The notes: generated from the letters alone by a model not told the origin. Shown: positions 24,045 through 36,061, numbered from the stretch's first letter. The stretch: 64,000 nt of DNA from Sciurus carolinensis (GCF_902686445.1 NC_062213.1:39878741-39942740), one strand, 5' to 3'. Program-made: numbers and translations.

Positions 24045-24693
24045 GTAGGGGCTTGTAAAGTTTGTGCCCTCTGGTGTTTTCTGGCTTTTCCAGTACCCAG
24101 ATAAATGGGGTAAAAAGAAAACCCATGGAATATACACTCTGTTGTTCCTTGCTTCCATTCCACCATCTCTAGGCAGTCCACTGTTGTCTTTCTACCTTTT
24201 AGAACCTTTCTAGATTGATTTTATACATAACTAAGATATCAGTAGTACCTCAATGGAGAAATACAGAGAAAAATCTTCTCATTCTATCTAGAAGCAGAAA
24301 TCATTTTCCAAATCATTTTTAACTCATTTTCTCTGAAAGTTTTTTGTTAAGTCATTAAACTATTATCAGTTTAGAAACTGATAATTCAGAACATAAGAAA
24401 TTTTAAGAGTGTTCCAGATTTTAAAAGAACAAATTTTCATGGAGTCTTAATTTTTAAAATACCTGATCAAGAATGTGATAGGTTCCTTTAGGGATAATTT
24501 ATGTTTTTTGTAAACTAATTTAGGTGATTTAAGAATTCTTACCTACTCCTAATTTTTACTTTATATACATTTAGAAATAGTGAAACCTTTTTTTTTACTT
24601 TTAGATTTGATATGCTCATCTTTTTCTCGTTAAAGTACTTTTTAAGAAAAAAGCACCTTTGTATAATCAGCCCCTTGTGGACATATTGTTTTT
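24045..24693. other. Intronic DNA, nothing recognised
   Basis: No exon or repeat recognised. Confidence 0.45.
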
Positions 24694-24767
24694 GTTTATC
24701 TTTTTTTTTTTTTTGCCATTCATGACTTAAGTACATGCTTTACCACTGAGCTATATCCTCAGCCCCC
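24694..24767 (-). mobile_element. ID-type SINE fragment
   Basis: A T-run then CATGCTTTACCACTGAGCTA and TATCCTCAGCCCCC; the middle of the unit is deleted. Confidence 0.75.
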
Positions 24768-26009
24768 CATTTATGCATTTTTAAGTTCTCTATATTCAAA
24801 TCATCCTTTTTCTTTCATTTTATGACATTGAATTGAATATATAAATATTTTCCAATATTACCCTGTAGTTCTTTCCTATTTCCATTTTGTTTAAACATTT
24901 AACTCCTTAAATGGCTGAAATTTATTTTGGTGTTTTTGTGGTAAGGCTCTAGTTTAATACCCCCACCATATACCCCCCCCCCACAAAAAAGGCTGGCAGT
25001 TAACTCAGTTTTGGTTTAATTATATTTTCACCTCACTGATTAGCAATGCTTTCTTCATAATATGCCAGTTTCCTTCATATATTACATTCCATTTCTAGGC
25101 ATTCTATTTTGTTTTGTTGTTCTTTCTATTCTCATACAGAAACCATATACTTTTATAGGCTTTTTAACAAAAAACGTAGCTTCTGTTTATTGGGTATAAA
25201 GTATGATTTTTTTTTGTTCAATCATTCATACTATTCAGACTATTTATATCTTTATTTTTGCCTGTATTATTTTCAGTTATTTTTAAAAAGGAGCATTAAA
25301 ATCTCCCTTGTTTTACTTATTTAGATCAACCTTATGTCTAGTTTTTATTATATATTATCTTATAAATCAAGTGAATCTTTGTTTCTTAATACTTAAATAA
25401 AACACAGTAAATGGAAATTCAACCTTTTTTTTACACTGGTATATAATTATATGATAATACCATTTTTACCACAATTTTCATATATTACTTTTGCCATCTT
25501 GTTTTTTCTGCATTGTTTTTAATGTTGCTTTACAGTTTTAATTTTACCCACCTGCTGTTTTAAAAACAAAGATATACTTAAAAATTTAACAGTGTTTCTC
25601 ATAAAACTGCTTTCATTACTATCCAGAATGCTCAAATAATATGGTGGTATTCTTCAAGTACCTTTTTAACTTTACTAACCAGTCCCTCCTTTTTGGTCAG
25701 TATTATATGTATAGCAGTTACATAGAGAAAGGACAAGTAGAAATGAATTGGACATAGGGAGATTTTGAATTTAGGAGTGTTGAACTTCATAGACGAACAT
25801 AGTGATGCACAAAGGCAAGGTTGCAGTAGGTTGGATAACCCAGATATGTACTTTATCATTTCTTAGAAATAACTATGACTTGAAGGCATGAGTCATAATT
25901 TTCCCTGAGATAACAAGGTATAATACAGTTTGAGATTTCTGTGTGTTTTTCAAGAGATGTAACTTTAGTGGTTCCCGGTTTTCCTATGTTGATCTCTTAC
26001 TTCTGTATT
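24768..26009. other. Intronic DNA, nothing recognised
   Basis: AT-rich. A short poly(C) run with a CCCCCCCCCACAAAAAA junction is near 24975, otherwise no features. Confidence 0.45.
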
Positions 26010-26129
26010 AGGTGGAATATTTCTTATTTGAAATGCTTTGACCAAATATGTTTCAGACTTCAGAGTTTTTTTTTTTATTTTGGAATATTTATAGATTACC
26101 AGTTGGATTCCTAATTTGACATTGAAAAT
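26010..26129. mobile_element. Tigger / MER2-like DNA transposon fragment
   Basis: TATTTCTTATTTGAAATGCT, TATGTTTCAGACTTCAGAG and ATTTTGGAATATTTATAGAT follow the order of the old Tigger-type elements that begin with GAGTATCCCTTATCC. The call is approximate. A solo LTR is inserted at its right edge. Confidence 0.5.
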
Positions 26130-26539
26130 TGTTTTAACTTTTGTGTTGCTGTGACCAATAGACTGACAAGAACACCTTAGAGGAGGAAAAGTTTGTTCAT
26201 GGTTTCAGAGGTTTCTGCTGGCAGACTCCATTGCTTTAGGCCCAAGGTGAGGCAGCACATCATGGGGGAAGGACCCAGCTCAGGAATAGCTGCTCAGCTC
26301 AGGAAGCTGGCAGGCAGGGCAGGGGAGAGGCTCCAAGGAGAATAAACCCTTCTAGCAGCCCATTCCCCATGACCCACCTCCTCCAATCATGCCCCACCTG
26401 TCGATATTACTGCCCAGTCAGTTCCTTCAAACAAGGATGGAATGATTAGGTCATAGCTCTCATAATCTAATCATTTACCTTTGAATATTCCCGCATTAAC
26501 AGGAGCTTTTGAGTGACACCTTATATCCAAACCACAACA
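26130..26539 (-). mobile_element. MaLR-type solo LTR with 5-base duplication
   Basis: On the - strand it runs from TGTTGTGGTTTGGATATAAG to CACAAAAGTTAAAACA, with TG...CA ends, and it is flanked by AAAAT on both sides (26125-26129 and 26540-26544). It shares block order with the LTR at 53493-53918, including the GGAGGAGGTGGGTCA segment, the CTCTGAAACC segment and the TTGGTCACAGCAACAC end. There is no internal or coding region, so this is a solo LTR of an old endogenous element. Confidence 0.82.
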
Positions 26540-26734
26540 AAAATGTTTCAGAATTCTTAGAATACTGTGAAACTTTTTGACCGCCTTGTTCACTAAATCT
26601 TCCTTCTATTTTTTTTTTTGGTCATGTTATTCATGACGATATTTTTTTGTTTTATATGTTGTATCTACTAAATCCCTCTCATTTTTCATAAAATTCAACA
26701 TTTCCCCTCTATTTTGGCAAATACTTTTTAAAAA

Positions 26735-27092
26735 ATACTTTTTATGTTACTTGTTCTAGTTAATTATTATACATGACAGTAGAATGTATTTTGACACATC
26801 ATACATAAGTGGATTATAACTTCTCATTCTTCCAATTGTACATAATGTAGAGCTATACCTGTCATGTAATCATATATGCACATAGGGAAATAAGGTCCAA
26901 TTCATTCTACTATCATTCCTATTCCCATACCCGTTACTCTCCCTTCACTCCCCTCTAATTCACAGTACCTCTATTCTTCCCTATCCCTCTCCCCCTTATT
27001 GTGAATTAGCATTTGCATATCAGAGAAAATATTTGGCCCTTGATTCTGTGGGATTGGCTTATTTCACTTAGCATAATATTTTTAAGCCAGTT
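26735..27092 (-). mobile_element. 5'-truncated L1 3' end
   Basis: Antisense L1 3'UTR: TATACATGACAGTAGAATGT, GTAGAGCTATACCTGTCATG, the C-rich CTCTCCCTTCACTCCCC tract, then the ORF2 end GGATTGGCTTATTTCACTTA. Confidence 0.88.
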
Positions 27093-28936
27093 TCCTAATA
27101 ATGAACACTTGTATTTTTACAGGCTCTCCCCACTTCATTCATTTCTAAGCTGTACCACCAGATTATATCAAAGATTTTTTCTATATATTGTTGTCTTTTT
27201 TATGTAATTGAAGTGGCTCTCAGACAGAATTGAGGCATGTCATTCTAAACATTATTCTACTTGCTTCATTGTTACTTGTCTGAACTCACAGAACACCATT
27301 TCCCTAAATGGTGTACCCACTTTGTCCAGGTAGGTGCTCTATTGTGTTCCAGGATATACCCCTATCTTTGTGTCTTTTTTCATTCTGTTCTCCTAAAATG
27401 ACAATTTTCTTCTGTATGTATGAGGCATCTGTGAAAACCATACCCATATCACTGAGCTGTATACCTCTAGCCTATTCTGTTTTACATCTTTTTAACATAT
27501 AGGTTGTGCTAAACCTCTATGACTGTAGCTCATATGTCATGTTGTAACTTTTAAACATGTTTATTTTTCATTCCTCATTCTAATTAGTAAGTTCCTTGAG
27601 GGCAAAGAATATAGCTTCTTTTTTATGTGTGTTTTTTGGTGACTTTTTGCTAGCATTCCTCAGAAACTTTCTGAGTAGGAGGAGTTCCTTGCTTCTTGTT
27701 GCTCTGCCATCCTGGAGGGCATGTCTTTGTCTTTGTAATTATTTGCAGTTGCATCACCAGTACCTCTGTTTTCTAACTTAGCGCAAAAGGAAGGGTTAAA
27801 AGATAAGTGTATATGTAGTGTTTTACTACCCAGACCAGGAAATAGAACACAGCACTTGCACTCACATTCATTTGGTGACAACTTTGTTTCGTGGTCACGA
27901 CCATTTAAAAGAGTTTCTGTTTTAGTAGATGACCAGGAGTCTCTCCCACAGATTTGTTAATAGGACTTAATTTATCTGATGATTAATCTGTACTGTTATG
28001 CAAGAATTTGGTTGTTCTTAGTAATTGATCCTAGAATTTCTGGATTCTGCTAAAATTCTTATTCGTAGTTTTTCCAAATGATATGTTTGCCTTCTTAGGT
28101 GTCTATATTTTCTTCTTTATCACTTAATTTTTGTTGTCTTTGAGTATATTTTGTGTTCTATTGCTCTTCATTAAAATAAACCGGTTGATTTTACCTTATA
28201 CCTCTGACATAATTATAAAATTTACGTTTTGAAGCTGCTGCCTCAAAATAAGCTTATCTATTTCAAATTATGATTTCTCCCTCCCTCCTCCTCTTGTGGT
28301 CCTCCCTCTCAATAAAAAATGCCATTCTATTATGATGGGTTCCCTTTTTTGTTTAGAGTGTGTATATAATATGTAACATAATAGAGAACTTAGGTATTTG
28401 ACCTAGATTAGAGTGACATAAACAAGAAACAATAAATTGTTTTATATATAGTATAAAGTTGAGGCCATTCTTATATTTTGAAAAATATTTTTCTGTTTTT
28501 GTTGGAAATGGTTAAATTATTCAAGCTCAAATAAAATAGAGACTGTGAGAAAAAAGTAACAAATAAGTTGCCTTTCTTTTGACAACTGATTTTTGGCTAT
28601 CATTTTATCAATAAGATTAGTTAAATTTTGTAACTCAATACCAAAATAAGTTTATTATATATGTAACATAATCACTGATCTTTAAAAAAATTATTTTTAC
28701 AACCTAATGTATACTTTCTTTGTACAGTTATATCTTTAAAGATAATGTAGTAGTATTGACAAGAGTTATATTTTTGTGTGTGTACTTCCATGATTTTTTT
28801 AAAACAACTACCCACAAACTCTATTTTTTCTAAAGCAGCCAAAATTTGACTTTCTTAATTAACACATTTACTTGTAGGTGAAAAATAATTACTGAAGTCT
28901 ATAATCCTGGTTAGCATTTACTGTTGTTTTACTGTT
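27093..28936. other. Intronic DNA, possible L2 trace near 27585
   Basis: Mostly unrecognised. AGTAAGTTCCTTGAGGGCAA at about 27587-27606 resembles an L2 3'-region motif. Nothing else is supported. Confidence 0.45.
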
Positions 28937-29054
28937 TTTTAAAAAAATATTTCTTGTCAATGGATTATTTATTTAATTTTTTATTTACTTGTGGTGCTGA
29001 GAATCGAACCCAGTGCCTCACCCGTGTTCTACCATTGAGCCACAATCCCAGCTC
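28937..29054 (-). mobile_element. ID-type SINE 69 bases before an STK3 exon
   Basis: Antisense ID: A/T-rich tail, TGTGGTGCTGAGAATCGAAC, CCAGTGCCTCACCCGTGTTC and AGCCACAATCCCAGCTC. The ATGCTAGGCAAG segment of the core is deleted. The branch-point region of the exon 29124 acceptor lies between the SINE and the exon. Confidence 0.88.
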
Positions 29055-29123
29055 TGTTTTACTATTTGTTAGTAAAAATTTGTAAAAATTTTAAATTTGT
29101 ATCATTAAATTTTACTTTTCTAG

Positions 29124-29249
29124 CATCCTTTTATCAAGAATGCAAAACCTGTTTCAATATTAAGAGACCTGATAACAGAAGCAATGGAGATCAAAGCTAA
29201 AAGACATGAAGAACAACAGCGAGAATTAGAAGAGGAAGAAGAAAATTCG
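29124..29249 (+). CDS. STK3: STK3 (MST2) internal exon, kinase end and acidic linker
   Basis: The exon holds 42 codons in phase 0, starting HPFIKNAKP and ending in a run of Glu then NS; it corresponds to about residues 275-316. The first four residues close the kinase domain. SILRDLITEAMEIKAKR follows as a helical segment, then EEQQRELEEEEEN, a Glu-rich stretch likely to be helical or extended and the start of the regulatory linker. The acceptor TTTACTTTTCTAG is strong. The donor TCG|GTTTGT is weak, with no purine at +3 and T at -2 from the junction context. It joins in frame to the preceding exon's QLLQ and the next exon's DEDELD. The paralogue STK4 reads HPFVRSAKG here, so STK3 is the better call. 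A tRNA-derived SINE ends only about 69 bases upstream of the acceptor. Confidence 0.97.
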
Positions 29250-29737
29250 GTTTGTAATTTTTCTCAAAAATTGATTTTTAAAAATCTACCAGGTCATTTT
29301 TCTATAATTTTTTTCTTAAGATATATTAATAGAGTTTATCATTTTATTACACAAGTGAGGTATATTTCTTCATTAAATCTTAAAAAATACATTTTCTTTG
29401 TATTAAATGTCTGCTATCCTTTCCTTTTGCCTTAGGAATTAATAATTAGTGAAATGTAAAGTTGATATAGTAGCAGTACACTGTATCTAGTGTCTGGTTA
29501 ACACTTTTTTTGTTTGTTGAACAAAAGTTGTTTTACATTTGGACAATTTTGTGTCATATCTTCTGGAACTTTTACCTGGTCATCAACTTTGCTGTGAAAA
29601 TAACGAGTGTTGATAAATGTGTGGAGAAATTGAAGCATTTGTTCACTGGTAAATGTGAAGTGGTAAAGCCTCTGAGGAGAAGAGTTTGGTGGTTTTGTAG
29701 AAAGTTAAACAGATTCAGTAATTTGACTTGTAGAGTG
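29250..29737. other. Intron downstream of the 29124 exon
   Basis: Begins with the donor GTTTGT. No further feature recognised. An 82-codon frame at 29510-29758 has no family resemblance. Confidence 0.5.
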
Positions 29738-30010
29738 CATAGAGTGGTGCCCAACTAATGATGGTTCAACTTACTGATTTTTCAACTTAACAGTGATGTG
29801 AAAGTACCCATACAACCCTTTGTTTCTCACTCTCACTCCAGTGTTCATTAATTTACCTGAGATATTCAGTACTTTATTCCAATATCATCTATGTGGTTTT
29901 GTCCGTGTGCAGGCTAAAGTAGGTGTTCTGAGCACATGTTAGGTAGGTTTGGCTAAGCTATGATGTTCAGTAGGTTAGGTGGATTAAATGTTTGTATTCA
30001 AGGTGACAGG
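29738..30010 (+). mobile_element. Tigger-type DNA transposon fragment
   Basis: Blocks ATGATGGTTCAACTTACTGA, AGTACCCATACAACCCTTTG, GAGATATTCAGTACTTTATT and GGCTAAGCTATGATGTTCAG match the order of an old Tigger non-coding end. The right terminal repeat is not seen. Confidence 0.68.
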
Positions 30011-31277
30011 AATTAGGTTCTTCTTTTTGAGGATGAGACTGTGAAAATGCTGTGGACAAATTTTAACATCCTATCATGTTTTTAGGATTTTTCCCTTTTT
30101 TTCCTTCAAATAAGCATTTATTCCCTGGAGTAAGGTGGTTCTGAGTGAAACTATTACGCTTCTTATATTTAACTTGAATTATATGAAAAAGATTAAAAGT
30201 CATTCCAGAATCACACATTGAGCAATATTCACATACTTTGCTTTACAAAGACTATGTTCTCAGGCAGCAGCTTTCATGAATTGTTGCCCCGAATATAAAA
30301 TACATATGTATATATGTACGTGACACACACATAGAAACATTTATAAGAACCCAGAAATATGCAGAATGACTCTGAAGTACTTTTACACATAGTAAAAAGT
30401 ATATTCTATATTGCCATTCATTTTTGGCAAAATTTAAAATCAGTAGTTATATTTTCTCAGAAATGTTTATCCACATTGAAGTCTCACATTTTATATAGAG
30501 AGTTTATACTATTCATTCTTTAGGGATTTTTTTTTGCAAATGGGTCTAAATAGGATCACATGTACAGTTTCAAAATAGCTAACTGATCAAAGAACTATGC
30601 ATCTCTTGATGTTTGTTAGAAGGCCAATTTGTGTCATTAAAATGATACTTTTTTCATAAAAGTCAAATATTTTCACAATCATTGTACTTATTTTTGAACA
30701 GACTAACACAAACTTTGATTTAGGTTATGTATAAATGTTGTAGGAATATAGGACATTTTCTTATTCTGATTTAGATATGATAATTTACCTGTAGATTCTA
30801 GATGTAAGCAAGACATTTGGTAACTTATTAATTATACTTCAAGCAGTACTTATTCTCATGTAATATTTAAACTAACTAATGAGTTGATGATTTTTATGAC
30901 AATTCTAAATCTGCCAGTATGACTTATTGATATGCTATACAGGCTTTTAAAAGAGTGTAAACATATTACACAGTGAAAGAGTTAGTGCCTGCTGTTTTAA
31001 ATAAAATACAAGGCAAAAATTCCACACATATTACATTGTATGATTATTTAAAAGTGAAATGGATGGTGTTAAATTGAATTTGTAAGATAAAGCATAGAAT
31101 TCATCATTGACAAGCACTAGTTTTTATAGTAAATGAAAAGACCAATTCGGAATTTACAAAACTTGCTTTGTCACTGGAACTCGGGTATTTCCTTTATAGG
31201 TAACGATGTTAACTGAAGGAGTTGAATGAATATAGAATTTTACATTAAGTGAAATAATGAACAAAAGATGGGGTACT
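30011..31277. other. Intronic DNA, nothing recognised
   Basis: AT-rich and unique-looking. Confidence 0.45.
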
Positions 31278-31365
31278 TTTTTCTTTATTTTTTGCAATGT
31301 TGGTGATGGCACTCAGGGCTTCATGAATGCTAGGAACATGATCTACACCCATATGCCTTTCAGGT
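31278..31365 (-). mobile_element. Possible diverged ID-type SINE
   Basis: T-rich start, then GTGATGGCACTCAGGGCTTC, ATGAATGCTAGGAACATGAT and CTACACCCATATGCC, which follow the ID layout loosely. Confidence 0.5.
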
Positions 31366-31893
31366 TTCTTCATGTTAGACTTGCATGAGATTTTTTTCAC
31401 TTACATGCCCTTTATTTCCACTTTTATCTAAAGAAAGTATTAACTTAGTAAAGACTCAAAGAAAACAGTTTTGCTTATTAATTGTCCTTATACTATGTCT
31501 TAGAACTTCTACCTCTGGAAGAGAAATGGGGACTTTCTGGTGACTTTTTAATGTTCTGAACTCTGAGCTTTCAGACTGTGGTCCTTTATGTCTCAACAAT
31601 GGCGTATCCCTATCAAATCTGATTCAGTGAAGCAGTAGTTCTCATCATGGGTGTGGGGAGGAATGCCGGGGTGCTTTGGAACCCCCCTCCCTTACTGCTG
31701 ATGTTATAGCCTATAGATAAGCATTTCTTAGAACCTTCCCTATTCTTATTGAATAGGAAACTTTAAGTCACTTTTCAAGAACCATCTGAACTGGGTAAAG
31801 AATAGAACAGTACCAGAATCAGCCCATGCCAGTCCAGAAACCTCTCATGTGTCTAGCTGGTTAAATGAGAGAGGCAGAATGATAAAAGAATAT
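31366..31893. other. Intronic DNA, nothing recognised
   Basis: No exon or repeat recognised. Confidence 0.45.
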
Positions 31894-32356
31894 GACAGAT
31901 TATGTATGTTTGTTTTTCTTTTTTAAATTTGTTCTTCTTAGATATACATAACAGTAGAGTATATTTTGACATATTAACATGCATCGAATATAACTTATTC
32001 TAATTAGAATCCCATTCTTGTGGTTGTGCATGATGTGGAGTTTCATTGGCAGAATATTCATATATGAACATAAGAACATTATGTCTGATTCATTCTCCTA
32101 TCTTTCTTATTCCCATCGCCTATTTATTCCCCTTTGTCTAATCCAATGAACTTCAGTCTCCCCCTCTCATCGTTAGCATCCACATATCAGAGATAACATT
32201 CAGCCTTCGGTATTTTAGGATTGGTTTATTTCTCTCAGCATGATAGTCTCTAGAGTCATCCATGTACTGGCAAAAGTCATAAAGCCATTCTTTTTTATGG
32301 CTGAGTAATATTCCATTGTGTATATATATACCACATTTTTGTTATCCATCATCTGT

Positions 32357-32614
32357 TCAAGGGCACCTAGGTTGGTTCCATAGCTTAGGTATTATGAATT
32401 GAGCTGCTGTAAACATTGACATGCCTGTGCCACTGTAGTATGCAGATTTTAAGTCCTTTGAATATGTACTGAGGAATGGGATAACTGAGTCAAATGGTGG
32501 TTCATTCCAAGTTTTTTGAGGAATCTCCATACTGCTTTCCAGAGGGGTTGCTACAATTTGCAGTTCTACCAGCAGAGTTTGAATATTCCTTTTCCCCCAC
32601 ATCATCACCACCAT
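32357..32614 (-). pseudogene. L1 ORF2 C-terminal remnant
   Basis: An open frame with PPFDSVIPFLSTYSKDLKSA and [13 protein letters not shown], homologous to the C-terminal part of ORF2 in the full-length L1 copy. It has lost the upstream reverse transcriptase and the normal C-terminus. Confidence 0.88.
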
Positions 32615-32831
32615 TTATTGTTGTTTGTATTCTTGATAATTGCTATTCTGACTGGACTGAGTTGGAATTTCAGCATAGTTTTAATTTGCATTATTCTAAT
32701 TGCTAGAAATATTGAACATTTTTTCGTGTATTTGTTGACTGTATTTCTTCTGTGAAGTGCCTGTTTAGTTCCTTTGCCCATGTATTGATTAAATTGTTTG
32801 TTTCTTTTCTTTAATTTTTTCTTTGGGTGTA

Positions 32832-32834
<3 letters not shown>

Positions 32835-32879
<45 letters not shown>

Positions 32880-32880
32880 A
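32835..32880 (+). repeat. (GA)n microsatellite at L1 deletion junction
   Basis: About 20 GA units, slightly interrupted near 32870. The matching place in the full-length L1 reads GGTGAGAGAGG at about 16419, a likely seed of the tract. Confidence 0.95.
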
Positions 32881-33269
32881 ATGTTAAAATCAACCAGTAT
32901 TATTGTGTTGTGGTTTATTTGATTCTTGAAATTGAGAAGGGTTTGTTTGATGTATGTAGATGCTCCATTGTTTGGGGCATAAATATTTATGATTGTTATT
33001 TCTTGTTGTATAATTCCCTTAAGCAGTATGAAATGACCTTCTTGGTCCCTTCTGAATAACTTTGAAGTCTACTTTATCTGATATGTTTTTTTCCCATCCT
33101 TTTACCTTCAGTCTGTGTCTTTGCCTGTGAGGTGAATCTCTTGGTGATAGTGTATTGTTGGGTCTTGTTTTTTAATCCAGTCTGCCAGTCTGTCTTTTGA
33201 TTGATGAGTTTAGGCCATTTATGTTCAAAGTTATTATGAGGTATGATTTGTATTCCCAAACTTTTTGGC

Positions 33270-34300
33270 TTATTTCTGGTGTTTGATTTGAATTAGTTTC
33301 TCCTTTAATGACTATTTCTTTAGTGTATTTCCTCCCTTTGCTGGTTTTCATTTTTATTTTTCATTTTATCTTCTTGAAATATTTTCCTGAGAATGTTCTG
33401 TAGTCTAGGCTGTATAGTTGTGAATTCTTTTAAAGTTTGTTTATCATGGAAGGTTTTTATATCATTTTCAAATCTGAAGCTTAGTTTTGCTGGGTATAGT
33501 ATTCTTGGTTGGCATCCATTTTCTTTCAGAGCTTAGTGTGTATTATTCCAGGACCTCCTAGCTTTGAGGGTCTGGGTTGAGAAATCAGTTGAGATCTGAA
33601 TTGGTTTCCTTCTAAATGTAATTTGACATTTTTCTCTGGTAGCCTTTAAAATACTATGATTGGTCTGTATATTATTCATTTTAAAAATAATATGTCTTGG
33701 TGTGGGTCTGTTTTAAGTTTATATATTTGGGGTCCTTTAAGCCTCCTGTATTTGATTTTCCATTTCATCCTTTAAGTTTGAGAAATTATCTGATATTATT
33801 GAAAAGATTGTGTATTCCTCTGGTTTGTATCTCTGAGCTTTCCATCTATCTCAATAAATCTTAAATTATGTCTTTTCATGTTATCCCATATTTCTTGGAA
33901 ATTCTGTTGATGATCACTAAACATCTTTTCTCCATGGACAACTTTATTTTCAAGATAATGTAGTTTGTATTTGTTGCCTGAAACTCTGTATTCTAAGTGG
34001 TCCAGTCTGCTAGTGATGCTTTCCATTGAATTTTTAATTTAGTTTATTGATTCATTTTGAGGATTTCTGCTTGATTTTGTTTCAGAATCTCTCTTTATTG
34101 AAGTAATCTTTCACTTCCTGCATTTTCTCTCTGATTTCATTTATTACATTATCCTTTACCTTGCTGATCAGTTTAATAATGAACTTTCTAAACTCTCTGA
34201 CATTTCTTCCACTGTGGTGTCCATGGATTCTGTTACTGACGTATTTTGTTTCACTTGGGGTAGTTTGTTTCCTTGCTTTTTTCATGTTATTTGTGTGAAT
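33270..34300 (-). pseudogene. L1 ORF1 remnant
   Basis: Antisense of ORF1 is readable as for the full-length L1: TTGCTGGGTATAGTATTCTT, TGTCTTGGTGTGGGTCTG, and a coiled-coil-like frame at 33796-34026 (DHLEYRVSGNKYKLHYLENK). Stops and frameshifts are frequent. In L1 this protein is the RNA chaperone. Confidence 0.82.
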
Positions 34301-34309
34301 ACCCATCTA

Positions 34310-36052
34310 GCATGATGGATTTGAGACAGTGGAGTTTCTACCCTGTGGACTTATAATATCCCTGAAGGTTTCCAGTACCTCATGGTTTTGGGGGAGGCAA
34401 ATAATAACAACCAATACAAACAATATATAGCATTGAACCAAATAGTTCCTGCTATGACATCTACAATGCTAATTGTCCCAATAAACAGAAATGATGTGAT
34501 CAGTTATTGTCCACAATAGAAACATAAGTATGCAAAAGGGTTTAAATTTTTGGACGATGAACAGGGAGAGAACAGAAGAGATGTATGATATGATGATGAT
34601 AAGGGAGGAGGAGAGAAAAGAGAAATAAAAAATTAAATGAAGAGTGAAAAAGGGAACAATAGAGTTTGGCTGTTAGCAGAAGAAAGAGAATCAAGGGGAA
34701 CAGATAAGTAAGAAAAAATATATAAAATAAAAATTTTAAAAATGAAAAAAAGAATAAAAAAGAAAACTGAAATATACTCATCAAACATCCTAACCCTCAA
34801 AAAACTGAGCCTTGAAAAATAACTGCCTTCAAAAATGGTACAAATGAGAACAAAGAGACAAATATACATATATATTAATCTGTGTGAATCATTCAGTTCA
34901 CAAACAGAGAAAAGAAAAAAAAAAATCTCAATAAAAAGTTAAAGAATTGTTTCCTTGGAGTTCAAGATCTTCTCAATTTCCCTTCTCCGCAGTGTTAGGT
35001 GAGGTGGGCTGGAGTGTGATGTTTGTTTGCTCCATCCTCAGGGTGGGGTTGCTGGAGTATGAGATGAGACTCCCAAAGGTGGAATTCCTGGAAGTGGTGT
35101 TTTAATCCTAGGTAGGCTCCAGATTCTTCATTGAATGGCAGTTGGTCTGAAGATTTTAGGTCAGTGCACATCAAGGGCTCAGCAGTTACTGGTCCACCCT
35201 GGAAGACTGCACCCCAGCTATCTCCCCTGAACTCTACTTGTGCAGTAGAAGAGCCCATACTTTGTCCCCTCTGTTACCCATTGTCCCCCCCGCCACCCCG
35301 TTTCCTGGTCTCTCTGGTTCAGTCTCCAAACTCAAACACCACCCCCGCTTTCAAATTCCCTGCACCCCCCCCCCCTTTCAAATTCCCTGCCAGGCGCTTC
35401 TCTCCCAGCTTGTCCTGAGAGCTGATGGACTGAAAGGGAAGGGGACCCATGTGGGTTTCCATGACCTGTATTCCCCTGTGTAAACCCCTCTTGGGTTTGA
35501 TTTTCTCCTGGTCATTTAGGCACTCTCTATGTAGTGCTATGTGGGTTTGCCAGGCCTCTATTTGGGGCCCAGTTTGAGTTTGCAAGGAATTGGCTCCCCC
35601 AGCTGCGGGACCCCAGGCACGAGTGCAAAATGTCTCCTTCCCATGTCTTCCATAGCCAGCCAGGAGAGATGCAGCTTCCCTCCAGCACAAGGATATTGTG
35701 CAGCATGCCTTTGAGGTTAGCCTGGCAGTGTCTTTGGTCTTTGATCTCTCTGTACCCAGACTCAAGATACACTACAGGCCTCCTAAAAATGCAGATTGCT
35801 TTGATTCTCTTATCCCTCCACTTTGCTCACTGGGGGACTGCTCAGACTAGCACCTTTGGCGGCAGTGGCACTGGGGGTTTATTTTATTCCATCCAACCTC
35901 CTGACTCCCCAGTCTGCTTTGAATGTCTAGCATTAATTCCCAGTAAAGTGGCCCCCCTTCACCCACCTTGCCGATAAGCTACCTGTATGCTTTCTTGGGT
36001 TCATGCGATGGAACTCAACCTCCTCTCTTCCAACATCTTGAAACTGTCACGG
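34310..36052 (-). promoter_or_regulatory. L1 5'UTR of a different type
   Basis: About 1.7 kb between ORF1 and the L1 5' end. The ORF1-proximal half (34380-34930) is purine/A-rich on the + strand. The 5' half is moderately GC-rich, with C-runs near 35287 and 35366 and the duplicated TTTCAAATTCCCTGC at 35349 and 35378. It lacks the 66-70-base units of the 17945-19465 5'UTR. Whether it was ever an active promoter is inferred from position. Confidence 0.75.
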
Positions 36053-36061
36053 GACAGATTG

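Larger units (their letters stand above)
31913..36052 (-). mobile_element. L1 with complete 5'UTR and internal ORF2 deletion, about 4.1 kb
   Basis: Reading on the - strand: 5'UTR (36052 to about 34310), ORF1 remnants (about 34300-33270), the endonuclease part of ORF2 (about 33260-32881), a (GA)n tract, then the ORF2 C-terminus (about 32800-32190) and 3'UTR (to 31913). Compared with the full-length L1, about 2.7 kb holding the reverse transcriptase is missing. Flanks share GACAGATT(A/G)TGT (31894-31904 and 36053-36063), an imperfect target-site duplication. The 5' end carries TTTCAAGATGTTGG, aligned with CAAGATGGCGG of the other copy. Confidence 0.88.
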
